This document shows positions 50,671-61,648 of a DNA stretch of 64,000 bases, piece after piece (positions within the stretch are counted from its first letter, which is position 1; every line of letters starts with the position of its first letter). Under the pieces are notes generated by a model that saw nothing but the letters and a program-made list of their open reading frames with translations, was not told the origin of the DNA and did no database searches. Source of the DNA: Cinnamomum chago (taxonomy: Eukaryota > Streptophyta > Magnoliopsida > Laurales > Lauraceae); the NCBI GenBank assembly GCA_038049695.1, contig CP142458.1, forward strand, positions 66,063,501-66,127,500, given 5' to 3'. The translations under genes were made by a program, and so were the position numbers.

Positions 50671-51921
50671 ACCCTAGTTGTTTGTTTAGGGGGATTTGAA
50701 TTTATTTGGGTGTTTGGTTCTGATTATTCCAGGGTGTTTGGTTGAGAGGATTCGATGAGGGCTTGATTTTGTTGCGTTGATACTGGGACTCAGGTGGGCC
50801 ACCCGATGACCCATCTGATCCGTGGATCCGAAGGAGGACCTACAGGTGACCCAGTAGGTGGTGTACCCGTGCGAGGTGGGCCCTATTTGACCCACCATTG
50901 AGTGTCTGATTAGAGAGAGGGAGATGACGTGTTTTAGGAACAAAATCAGTTTTGCAGCAGATTGTTGTGGGACCCACTGGTTGATTCGATCGCCAATCTG
51001 GTCAAGGACTCAAGTTGTTTGTTTAGGGGGATTTGAATTTATTTGGGTGTTTGGTTCTGATTATTCTGGGGTGTTTGGTTTGGAGGATTTGGTGACGGTT
51101 TGATTTTGTTGCGTTGATACCGGGACCCAGGTGGGCCACCCGATGACCCATTTGATCCGTGGATTCGAACGAGGACCCACGAGCGACCCGGTAGGTGGTG
51201 GACCCATGCGAGGTGAGCGCTTTTTGGCCCACCATCCAGCGTCTGATCAGAGAGAGGGAGATGGCGTGTTTTATGAACAAAATCAGTTTTGCAGTAGATT
51301 ATTGTGGGACCCACTGGTTGATCCGATCGCCGATTTGGTCGAGGACCCAAGTTGTTTGTTAGGGGGGTTTGAGTTTATTTGGGTGTTTGGTTCTGATTAT
51401 TCCAGGGTATTTGGTTGGGAGGATTCAGTGAGGGCTTGATTTTGTTGCGTTAGTACAGAGATCCAGGTGGGTCACCCGATGACCAATCTGATTTGTGGAT
51501 CTGAAGGAGGACCCACGAGTGACCCAGTAGGTGGTGGACCCGTGTGAGGTGGGCCAGCGTCTGATCAAAGAGAGTGAGATGAGGTGTTTTAGGAACAAAA
51601 TTAGTTTTGCAGTAGATGGTTGTGGGACCCACTGGTTGATCTGATTGACGATCTGGTCAAGGACCCAAGTTGTTTGTTTAGGGGGATTTGAATTTATTTG
51701 GGTGTTGGGTTCTGATTATTCCAGGGTGTTTGGTTGGGAGGATTTCGTGAGGGCTTGATTTTCATGCGTTGATACCGGGACCTAGGTGGGCCACCCGATG
51801 ATCCATCTGATCCATGGATCCGAAGGAGGACCCACGGGCGACCCAGTAGGTGGTGGACCTGTGCGAGGTGGGCCCCGTTTGGCCCACCATCTAACGTCTG
51901 ATTAGAGAGAGGGAGAAATAT
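50671..51921. repeat. Tandem array, four copies, period 337 bp
   Basis: The anchor GTTGTTTGTT(TA)GGGGG starts copies at 50677, 51014, 51351 and 51669, giving spacings of 337, 337 and 318; the third copy carries a small internal deletion and the fourth is cut off at about 51921. Each unit includes GGTTCTGATTATTCC, GTGACCCAGTAGGTGGTG-like and TCTGAT.AGAGAGAG segments. Similar open frames on the minus strand of each unit are repeat artefacts. Confidence 0.95.
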
Positions 51922-51924
51922 TAA

Positions 51925-52635
51925 ATACAATGAACGTACTGAATATATTATAGAAGGACGAAAATCTGCTCTCCTGCAGAGCCCAAATAGATGATATGTA
52001 GAGAGCCAACCCTTGAAGTGTAGCAACGAAAAAAGCTATATCCTGCAAAATTATAGAGCGAGAACTAAACAAAGCAAGCAGTTTAGAAGTACCGGATTTT
52101 TTTTAGGAGGTTATGAATTTCAATTATTGTAAAGAGAGGATAGTGGAGAGAGAGGGGAGTGGAGGGTGGAATGAGGTGTTGACACCTATATTCAGGTGTT
52201 CTAAAAAATGAGGATTCTTAAAATGGAGGCCTGTAGTTAAATGAAGGGAAAAAAACATTCCCTTAGAGAGATAGATTCACAGAATTCATAAAACCCATCC
52301 AAAACCGAAAGCTTCCTGAATTGAAATTGGCCACCCAAAGAGATTAATTAATTAATTAGGACATTATTTGGCCTTGATGATTTGAGAGCCCAAAAAGTTT
52401 TCATTAGTTATGCATCTCCAAGTTGTTTTCACTAGTATAGCCAAGTTTTTTTCTTTGGATTTCTAATGCCTAGCCCCTTTTACTCAATAGGCTTATATAA
52501 TTCACTCCATTTGATGGTGTGAGACCTTTTTTTGTCACTTCCATCTCCCCACCAAAATTTCCCCATCATTGTATCCAAGGAAAAGAATAGTTTTATTTGG
52601 CAGTTAGAGAGCTGACATATTGTAAACTGGAATGG
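51925..52635. other. Intergenic, no gene seen
   Basis: AT-rich with no recognisable coding or repeat structure beyond short purine runs. Confidence 0.45.
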
Positions 52636-52689
52636 ACGAAACCATATATTTAATTAAGATGTGTATATATATATATATATATTTTGAAA

Positions 52690-52894
52690 GATAAGTTAGT
52701 CTTCCTCCTAGCTTAAGAGATAAAACATTGGGTTGCCAGGACTGTATCTTTTTCTTAATTTTTAAGATAACGGTATCAAAACAAAGATTTTTGTATCTCT
52801 TATATAAAATAGAGTTCTCAATACATCTTTTGTTTTCGTTCATATTTCTAACACCTAGAATAGTAGTGAGTTTTTCACTTCTTAGCTGACAAGT
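52690..52894 (-). pseudogene. Older LINE relic, downstream part
   Basis: Minus-strand translation gives LRSEKLTTILGVRNMNE and KKIQSWQPNVLSLKLGGRL, matching the post-RT region of plant L1-type LINEs (ILGVxxMxE..KYLGLP..KKxxxWxxKxLSxAGR). It joins across the younger insertion with the relic at 55448. Confidence 0.7.
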
Positions 52895-52904
52895 ACCTTT
52901 ACTT

Positions 52905-55436
52905 TTTTTTTTTTTTTTTGCTGTAAGGGTAAATTGTATTGAAAAGAGAGGAAGAGGGAAAAAAGAATACAAAGGTCAGAGGATGACCCCCAAAATGAAT
53001 AAGCGACAAGAAAAATAAGAACACCTCAACCAAGAAAATGAAAATGCAACAAGGAAATCTTAAACACCTCAACCAAAGAAAAATAGAGCACTCCAGCCTA
53101 TCTGCATGGAGGCTCTGCTAGATATGCTCTGGAGAGATTCTCAAGGAAGCAAACAAGGCATTGAGGTGGAGACTGACGAAAGGAGAAGTCATCTGCTTGA
53201 GGGAGAAGGAGATAGCTTCAGTTAGTTGGGCCTGGATGGAGTGGAGAGAGGGCCTTCTAGCATCAAAAATTGCTTCGTTTCGGGCTTTCCATAGGAAGTA
53301 GGTAACAATGATGAATATAGTAGCCATGAGATTGTAGCCATTGGCATCTGAAGCTTTGGAGAAGGACGACCACATGGAGGAAGTAGAGAAGATGGGAGGA
53401 GGAGGAGCCTCTGCCGCTTGGAGTATCCAGGACCAAGTAGCTTTTGCTACTGCACAGTTGAAGAAGAGGTGGCCCACGGAGTCTTCAGCAGCTCTACATA
53501 GAATGCACTTGGAGGCAAGGGAAAATCCCAGCCGCTTCAGCCAAGTGTCTGAGGGAAGTCTGTTGTGCATCAGTCGCCAGCCAAAGCAATTGACTCTAGG
53601 AGGGGAGAGGGAGTTCCATATCAGCTTTGGCCAAGGGAGAAGAGGAGCTCTGTGCCTGATTCTCTGCCATGCTGAGCTCAAAGAAAGCTTTCCATCTGAA
53701 GTGTCTCTCCATCTGAGGGAATCTCTGAAGGCTGGAGTTGGAGATAGATCCTTGAGGAGAAGAAGGAGGTGCTGCTGAATGGAGGACGGCAGGTGCTCTG
53801 GAGGAACCTAGGTCCCTGATTGATAGAGGGAAGAGAGCCGTTGGTCTCTAGGAAAAGGATGGCCAGGGAAGCTGGTTGAAATAGGAACACTGTCTGACCA
53901 GGAGTCATGCCAGACGTTAATGCTCTGGCCATTGCCAAGAATCCAGGAGCTGCCTTGGTGGATAATATGAGTTGATCTGCGGATTTTCTTCCAGATGCTT
54001 GAGCCATAGCCAGTGTTCTCTGAGCTCCATATGGGGCGAAATTTGAAGTAACGGTTCTTAAACCATTATGACCAGAGAGAGTCTGAGGTGGAGGCTTGCC
54101 ATCCAAGCTTGATAAAAGAAGCAGTGTTCACATCTGCTATTTTCCTAATGCCCAAGCCACCTTCAGCCTTAGGGAGGGTGACAGTAGACTAGCTGACATA
54201 GTTGATCTTGTGGTTGGTGGCATTCCCAGACCAGAGGAATTGCCTCATCAGACGCTCAATCTCTTTACAAACAGAAGCAGGCAGAGGAATAATTGCTGCT
54301 AAGTGGACTGGAAGGCTAGAGATGACAAACTTGATGAGAGTTAGTCGGCCAGCAAAAGACAGCGTTTTGGCTTTCCATGCAGAGAGCTTTGCCTGGACTG
54401 CATCTAACAAAGGGAGGAAATGTCTCCTTTTAGGAGTCCCAAAACAGATTGGGGTGCCCAGATACTTGAGGTGGGTTGAGACTTCTTGAATTCCAAGGGT
54501 GGAACTGATTCTTCTCTTTCTTCTTGAGCTGCATTTGCCAATGAACAGTTGACTCTTCTGCAAGTTAAAGAATTGACCTGCAGCTGATTGGTATGTCTCC
54601 AGAAGGTCTTGAAGGATAGAGACACTAGTGGCAGCCCCTTTCATAAATATGAGAATATCATCAGCATAAAGCAGATGACAGGGGGTGGAGAGGACCTTGG
54701 AGAGAGGAAGGAAGTGGCCTTGGAGCTGAAGGTTGTTGAGGTGGAGGCTCAGAATTTCTTCTGCTAGGATGAAAAGGTAAGGAGACAAGGGGTCTCCCTG
54801 TCTGATGCCACAGGAGGAGCTGAAGAAGCCTTGAGGCCTGCTGTTAAGGAGCACTGAGCACTTGGTAGTGCAAACACACTCTTTAATTAGGGATATCCAA
54901 TCCTCAGAGAAGTTAAAGAACTTGAGAGCAGAGAAGAGGAAGGACCACTTCAACTTGTCAAAGGCTTTGGAGATATCTAACTTAAGACAGATGGAGCCCT
55001 TGGAAATCTTGGAGTTCAGTTTCTGGAATAACTCAAAGGCCAAACCAGTGTGGTGCTGGATGGTTCTGCCCTTAATGAAAGCAGCTTGGTGGGGGGAGAT
55101 CAGGTTGGGAATAATAGTAGAGAGTCTGGTGGAGAGAATTTTAGTGATAATTTTGTAAGAGAAGTTCAGCAGGTTGATGGGTCTGTAATCTGCTAAGGAG
55201 GACGGAGATTTCATCTTAGGAATTAAAGCTAGGAAGAAGGAATTGGTGGCTCTATGCAGTCTTTTGGAGAGGAAAAAATGCTGCACTGCTGCAGCAACTG
55301 TATTCCCTATGATACTCCAAGATGCTGTGAAAAAGGCCCCATTAAAACCATCTGGGCCAGGGGAGCTATGCTTATTGAGGGAGAAGACAACCAATTTTAT
55401 CTCTTCAAAAGAGGGAATGGAGGTGAGGAAAGAGTT
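52905..55436 (-). mobile_element. 5'-truncated L1-type LINE, about 2.5 kb
   Basis: Read on the minus strand, the insertion starts inside the reverse transcriptase and ends in a poly-A tail (plus-strand T run ending at 52919). It is flanked by an 11-bp direct repeat TACCTTTACTT (52894-52904 and 55437-55447), the target duplication. Truncation at the 5' end and the tail are signs of target-primed reverse transcription. The copy has few lesions, so it is younger than the LINE it sits in. Confidence 0.93.
53118..55436 (-). pseudogene. LINE ORF2: reverse transcriptase and zinc-binding region, with three stops
   Basis: One reading frame runs through the whole fragment. From the 5' side: SPGPDGF, LIPK, ADYRPINLL, AAFIKGR, LKLDISKAFDKLKW, RQGDPLSPYLFIL, the catalytic YADD (about 54654-54668), LKYLGTP, AGRLTLIK, then GGLGIRK. 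The later part has a CILC...HLFFNC zinc-binding (zf-RVT) motif and WKARNEAIF, and the frame ends at 53118. In-frame stops lie at 54189-54191, 54066-54068 and 53808-53810, with no frameshift. The N-terminal endonuclease is missing because of truncation. Unlike the LINE relic in SmE intron 3, no RNase H region follows. It cannot encode a working protein. Confidence 0.95.
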
Positions 55437-55447
55437 TACCTTTACTT

Positions 55448-55800
55448 AAATATAAGAGATCAATTTATTAAAATTAGATAGTTGGCCTGAGATGGTGTAA
55501 TATTTATAAAAATTTCTTTTAATCGCTCTAATTTTCAGCAAGGGAGCATTACAAAAGACGAAGCTACCATCTACAAATAATAAATGCGAAATGATCGGAG
55601 CTCTTCTAGAAGCTTTGCCATCGTAAATTTTACCTTAAGTTGCAGTCTTAGTTAAAAGTCTAGAGAGAGCTTCTGAATAGATAAGGAGATAAATGGTCTC
55701 CTTGCCTTAGACCTCGCAATGAGATAATGCTCCCGAATGGGGACCCATTTAAAAGAATGGAGTATAAAACGAAAAAATTTATTCTTGGATTAATTTAATA
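55448..55800 (-). pseudogene. Older LINE relic, reverse transcriptase core
   Basis: On the minus strand, with frame changes, ILLNGSPFGSI, RGLRQGD, LSPYLF, YDGKASRRAPIISHLLFVD and FCNAPLLKIRAIKR follow the core of a plant LINE reverse transcriptase. The FADDS-type catalytic motif is degraded. It is interrupted at the 11-bp duplication by the younger LINE and continues at 52690-52894. Confidence 0.8.
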
Positions 55801-57835
55801 AATTCAAGAATGGAATGAGATTTCTTGGGAGAGGTTTTGAAAGCCGTGGGTTTTCCCTTGTAATGCTGAAATGGTGACAGGTACAAGGGAATGTTTTTAT
55901 TTTTTATTATTATGTTTGCTGTCCTAGGAAACAACTTTTTAGCTTTGAAAAATGCAACAAAGGTGGAAAGGAAAATTAATAGTTTTGTAGCCTTTTGATT
56001 TACAGTTAAGTGAGAAATTAATGCTGGTAATTTGGTCTTTTTATCTACTGATTAGTAAGAAAAAATGATGGTACTTTTAGGGGTCTCCATCTCGTACCAA
56101 TATAGCACACTTTATGGTATTGCAGCTAGGATTAGTTTTGATGAAAATCTTTGATACTTTCTTTTTTTCTCATTTTTAGAATTAATTCAATGGCAATATA
56201 AAATCGCCAAAGTTTTGGAAATAGAGTGATTTTATTTCATTCATAACCACATAGACCTTAATAAGTGGAGGAGTAAATATAAAGTTAAAGTTGGTTGAGA
56301 TGCAACGTCTTTTATATTCATCATATTTGGGTGAGCCATTCTTTTTTACAATAGAGAACTGTGATAAAGTGTAGTAAAGTTAAATTTGAGACAAAAAAAT
56401 GCTTTTTAATCACTCTCTCTATCTCTCACTCTCACACACACACACACACTCCCATCTACCTTAGCTCAAACTGAATAGGCAAAGGTAAAGAAATAGGCCA
56501 TATGATAATCTTCTTTCATGGAAAATTAATCAAGGGGAGATGGCCATCCAACAATCTCTTTTTTCATTGAAAACGAATTAACGGGAGATGCAACATAAAC
56601 AACCGACCATCACCCTACCAAACCAAATCTTAAAAAAAGTTATAGTCCTATCTATATCTTTACCTTCTATCCTTCAATTGCCTTTCACCTCTTAAATAAT
56701 CATTTGTTATAACTAATTTTAGTTTGAATGCACAGGAATTTGATTTCAAGCAAATAAATGGAATGTCAGTCTTATTTCATCGGTTTTTCTTTCCTCACGA
56801 GTGAATGAATGCTAAGAAAAAAAAGAACAAACACAAAGAGTAATATATATAATTTAAAGAAATAAAAGCATTATAAAACAAAATCTTGAAGGGGTTCCTT
56901 GATATTAGATGATGGGCCCTACCTCTCATCAACTTTGCCGTTCATTCTGCCGATATCCAAGCGACACAACAATTGTTGTGACAACGGTTGGTAGATCACA
57001 TTTAAAAAATGGGTTTAGATTCCAAGTTAACATAGAGATTGATTTGTTTATTCCATGTTTTCATCCAACAGATAACAAATCAATTTGATTGCAATGAAAT
57101 CCTTGCATGGTTAATTCTATTCAAACATTAGCTAACTAGCAAATTGGATACCAAAAGATGGCCACATCATCATAATATGAGGCTGTATTATCAAGGAGTT
57201 TTTTAGTAGCAATCTACCAAAAGCTTGGAATCAAGTTACCTGTAACAAAAATGTAGTTTAAACTTTAATTAGCTAGCTACAATTGGTCATGGCAAAGAAC
57301 GAGAAAATTAATGTTATTATTCATGTGTAACTCAAGTTATCCAAACACATGAACCTTTAAGGATGTTCGAACTTTTTTTTTTTTTTTTTTCTGGTAAATT
57401 CTCACACACCTACGGCATACAAACACTACCTAGGTCCCTCACCCATCAGCGCTAATTAACCTTTGAAGGCTTACAGTTTGTTAGAGATAATAGGTGCAGT
57501 TTTGTAAAATATAAGGATTGGTTAACTTCATTATGATTGGAGTAGTTTGAATTTGATTTTAATTGCTTCCTTCTCTATACATAGAATACCCTGTGTTAAG
57601 CAAAGTTAGAATAATTACCTTTCAAAAGAAAAAAAAACCCTTTCAAAAAAAAAAAAAATAGGAATAATTTTATCAAAGTGGTAGTGTCTCTTGAAGTCCA
57701 AATGGTGTCAGAGCCGTGGCTTGATGGTGATCTTGCCATCAAGCCAGCTATGATTCTGTTTCTTATAATTTTTCAGTAATAACAACTTTTTTTTCTTTAG
57801 AAAAAAAAAAAAGCATCCACCCTTGTCCATGCATC
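55800..57835. other. Intergenic, no gene seen
   Basis: AT-rich, with a CA microsatellite at about 56432 and poly-A/T tracts at 57373 and 57640. TGGTGTCAGAGCC at 57703 resembles a primer-binding site, but no LTR adjoins it. Confidence 0.5.
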
Positions 57836-57843
57836 ATCCGGAC

Positions 57844-58664
57844 CAGGGGCGGAGCCACATGGAGTTGAGGAGGGGCAAACTTCGGTCCTTTGCCCCTTCT
57901 CAACTTTTTCTTTTTTTTTTAGTCCCCGACGTATTTTTTTCCCTTGTTGGTGTGTTATGGTCATCTTTCTTTCTTTGTTTTGTTTTTTTGTTTTTTTTTC
58001 TTGTTTTTGAACTGTTTTCCCCTTTTGTTAACCCTTTAATAATTTTAAAATTCAAATCCTCTCCAATTTGACACTCAAAATTAGCATATTTGAAATACTT
58101 TTCCATTAAGTTATCATTAGATTTTGAATATTTAAAAATTTAATTCAAATTTTGAATTAAATTAGACCAAATATAATTCGTAAGTAAGAGAGGTGCTTAA
58201 AAGTTCTCGATACTAATTTCATGTCCAAAGGTTCCATCAACCTTAATGTTTTTGTTAAAGTAATTATATAATAACTTAAGCTTTAAACAATTTGTAAAAG
58301 ATCAAGACTTTTTCTCAACATCAACCCCATATTATGATGTAGATGAAAATTACGTAAGTTTATTTTTTAAACTATGAACACATGCTCACAAGTAAATAAG
58401 CTAAAATCATACAGTTTGTAATTCTTCTCTAATCCTTTGGACCCATGATTGAATGTTGTTTGATATGGACAATAGCACAAATTAATCATTTTTATATTTT
58501 TTTGGTATAATCTAATAGCTATATTACGAGTTAAATTGGGTTGAACACAATTTTCAACTTTCTGATTAATGTTAATATTTTAATATTTTTAAATTCTTTG
58601 TCAAATTTCTCGGTAAGAGATATTTTTTGCCCCCCGCTGAAAGAAAATCCCGACTCCTCCGTTG
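57844..58664. mobile_element. hAT-like non-autonomous element, 821 bp
   Basis: The left end CAGGGGCGGAGCC and the reversed right end CAACGGAGGAGTC match at 9 of 13 positions, and both lead into G-rich sequence (GGGGCAAAC and GGGGGGCAAA). The flanks ATCCGGAC (57836-57843) and ATCCAGAC (58665-58672) form an 8-bp duplication with one mismatch, as expected for hAT. The interior is AT-rich and has no transposase. Confidence 0.78.
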
Positions 58665-58939
58665 ATCCAGACGTTATGGTCATCGCCATTTTCATCAAGT
58701 TGCTCACATGTTGTTTCTGCTCGTTTAATATAAACAAGGGCATTTTCCGCCTCCCACCAATTTAAAGTGGTGATAAATAGTTACATGCAAGGGTAAACTG
58801 ATACCAATACCACCCGGGAAGGGATAAAAATGCAATCCTTTGTTTTCTCATAAGTTTCTTATGGTTCTATAAGGACTCAAGGACAATGGCATGGTGCCTC
58901 GCATGTATTGAGATGAAGAAAACAAAAAAAAGTAAAAGT

Positions 58940-59018
58940 CTAAACGGCCCGACTGGGGGGACCGATTTCGGGGGGGGGGGGGGGGGGGGAAATCGGTCCC
59001 CCCAGTCGGGCCATTTAG
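58940..59018. repeat. Long inverted repeat with poly-G loop
   Basis: Arms of 30 bp (58940-58969 and 58989-59018) pair with one mismatch; the inner 24 bp, GGCCCGACTGGGGGGACCGA onward, pair perfectly. The loop is an unbroken run of 19 G. Poly-A runs lie on both sides. Confidence 0.95.
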
Positions 59019-59024
59019 CAGGGT

Positions 59025-59260
59025 TAAAAAAAAAAAAACAAAAACTACTACTAACTCTAGTTCTTGGACGAGAAGTTAATTTATAATTTTTTCTTGCTAA
59101 AAGATGTGCCAAACCCATGAATCAACCCAGCTCATTGACGGGTTCAAAAAAAAAAAAAAAAAAAACTACTACTAACTCTAGTTCTTGGACGAGAAGTTAA
59201 TTTATAATTTTTTCTTGCTAAAAGATGTGCCAAACCCATGAATCAACCCAGCTCATTGGG
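59025..59260. repeat. Two-copy tandem duplication, period 121 bp
   Basis: A segment of about 108 bp beginning ACTACTACTAACTCTAGTTC occurs at 59044 and 59165 with no difference that I can see, each copy preceded by a poly-A run. The identity implies a very recent event or an assembly duplicate. Confidence 0.93.
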
Positions 59261-59261
59261 T

Positions 59262-59845
59262 CACTAAGGGTGGCCTTGAATTTGGTAGGCCTAACTTGAT
59301 CAGCAAGTGGGCTATGTGGGCCCCTAGCCTCTCAAAGACAAGGGGTGTTCATGGGCCGAGCTAGGTGAATCTGGCTTTGCTATTTTTTTTCTTTTTCCTT
59401 GATTGGGACTTGTAATTCTTGAATGTAACAAGAATACAAATTAGATTTGAGTTGATTTCCATTTTCATTTTGCATTATTGAAGAGATAGGATCCTCTGGA
59501 ATAGCAATTTGTACTTGTTATTCAAAGATAATAAATTTTAATATTCAAAGATAATTAAAAAAAATTATCTTAAATTTATTTTGTCATAATAATGTTTCAA
59601 AAAACTCTTAAATCTTAATATGTTTTTATTAAGCCCGGGCCTTTGTTGCTATTTAAAACAAATACTAGTGGCATGAGTTATAGTATGAGCGTTCACTCAA
59701 ACAAATTATAAGTACTGGAAGACTAAGCTTGGCCCAAGCATGAGTCAGGCCTGAAGTTGCTGGCTTGAGCCTAGCCCGCATGGAAAAGATCAAGCCCAAG
59801 ATTGACCCATGATAGACTTATAAAAACAAAATGAGTTTCTTACCC
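59262..59845. other. Intergenic, no gene seen
   Basis: AT-rich with words such as GGCCGAGC and CAAGCCCAAG; no gene or clear element. Confidence 0.45.
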
Positions 59846-60005
59846 AGTCCTAAGCTGGCTCAATTGGTCTGGTCATTTCACCTTCTAAGAGAGGGCATAG
59901 GTTCGAGTCCCTCCATTACTACTCCATCCCTTATAATTATTTTGTATATTTGGGCAAGGCGGATTCCGTCTCTCAACCACCAAGTCCAAATAAATAAATT
60001 TGACC
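59845..60005 (+). mobile_element. tRNA-derived SINE (probable)
   Basis: A box A motif TGGCTCAATTGG at 59856 and a box B motif GGTTCGAGTCCC at 59900, 44 bp apart, form an RNA polymerase III promoter. A roughly 90-bp non-tRNA part with CAAGGCGGATTCCGTC follows, then an AAATAAATAAATT tail. The anticodon arm is not that of a clean tRNA. No convincing target duplication was found, so borders are approximate. Confidence 0.6.
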
Positions 60006-60365
60006 ATGACCCATCTGTTATAATCTAAACCCAATGTCCGACCCAAAGTGGGCCGAGCCAGATCAATGAGCACCCTTACAAAAAACACTTTTCCTTTTAA
60101 AAGAAAAATTTAAAAAGGTACTCTTTCACCTTTTGAATATACCAAACCTTTACTTCTATTGTCTTTTGTATTAACCATTCACTTCACTTCATCGGTAAAG
60201 TAAATTTACCAAACAAGCAATTTATTGCGTGCTCATTGTGATTTAGTGTTATTGCATTTAAACGTTAATCATTCATTCATGCCCATCCCTAGACCCAGAC
60301 CCGTGAACCGACCCACATATGAAGAAGGAAAAATGATTACAACCTTACTGCGGCACAGCCGTAAA

Positions 60366-60580
60366 TGCAAGTTTTCTTCCTCTGAGTGGAGAAAAACTTG
60401 CAAATGCTACTTATCCGAAGTAGTTAGGCTACACTTGCAAGATTTCCTCCTCTTAGAATGGAGGAAAAGTTGTAAAGCAAGTTTTTCTCCTTTAGTTGCA
60501 AGATTTCCTCCTCTCATAGTGGAGGAAAAGTTGCAAAAGTTGCAAGATTTCCTCCTCTCAGTGGAGGAAAAGTTGCAAAT
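60366..60580. repeat. Array of four short hairpins
   Basis: Four units, at about 60366-60403, 60433-60475, 60495-60537 and 60540-60579, each read TTGCAAG(A/T)TTTCCTCCTC, a short loop, then GGAGGAAAAGTTGCAA, so each is a perfect or near-perfect hairpin. Spacing between units varies. The last two are nearly adjacent and most alike. Confidence 0.92.
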
Positions 60581-60589
60581 TCTACTTTT

Positions 60590-61605
60590 CTGCCTTTAAA
60601 ACCAGACATTACACAATGCTAAGCCCATACCTAAATATGTAAAATACATTAAGATTTAGATAATGAGTACTATCAGATAGAAAACAAATCTCAAAGAAAA
60701 GCAAACTTATAAAGAATAAACGAAACTTTGAGATTTTGCCTTATTAACCTCTTCTCCAATAGTGGAGGCCAGAGTTATAGTTTAAAACCATATGATTGGA
60801 ATAATGGGGAAATGTTCATGTGCATCCATCCCTTACTATAATATGGTGGGGGACAAAATAGTAGGGTTGACTTTATAACACATCTGAACCATCCACACAC
60901 ATGGAACCCCCTTAAGTATACTAGACCCATTGAATTTTCACCTATCCAAGTGGATTGGACCGATGGATCAAGGGTCAAATTTTGTCCTTTAATATAAAAC
61001 CATTAAATTTATAGGCCACGGATGAAGGGGTTAGAGGCATAGGATTGAGGTTAACTCCAAATTTGATATATGGTATCATTCAAGATGTCACTTTCCATCC
61101 CTCACAAGTCCCATGATCAGTGTGTCCCATTAAGTTTGTCCCTCACCATATGGTGAGGAAAGGAAGCACAGGAATATCCTCCAGAACAATGTTTGACAAA
61201 TATATTTTAGAGCCTTTATTGAATAACACATTTGTGTCTTTCCAAATTGGATTTCAGTATTGCAGTATATTGTAAGGACTCTTAACTTTGAGACTAATTT
61301 AATTATCACTTCTCCATGATTTTATTTTATATTACAATTGGCAATTGTACCAATGAAGGCACTGTTAGCGATTGAGATTAGTTGGATTTTATTAAAAACT
61401 ACAGAAGTTACTATATCTAAGCATATGAAAATTACAGTTGCATTTTTTTTTTTCTCTTTTTTGAAAGATTAGTGCGTCCTGACTTTGATTCTTCTTCTAT
61501 GCAATTGGGTCTTAAAAATCTTCTTATGTGTTCTGTTCCTTCTATTTGTGACTTCATCTATTGGACATTTGAGTCCATTTTTTTTAGTACTATGATAAGG
61601 ATTAG

Positions 61606-61648
<43 letters not shown>

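Noticed and set aside
51023-52026. Similar minus-strand open frames of 85-110 codons
   Set aside because: They repeat with the 337-bp tandem unit and are artefacts of it.
53341-53778. 145-codon plus-strand open frame
   Set aside because: Antisense shadow of the LINE reverse-transcriptase frame.
57700-57716. TGGTGTCAGAGCC resembling a retrotransposon primer-binding site
   Set aside because: No LTR end directly upstream and no related sequence nearby.
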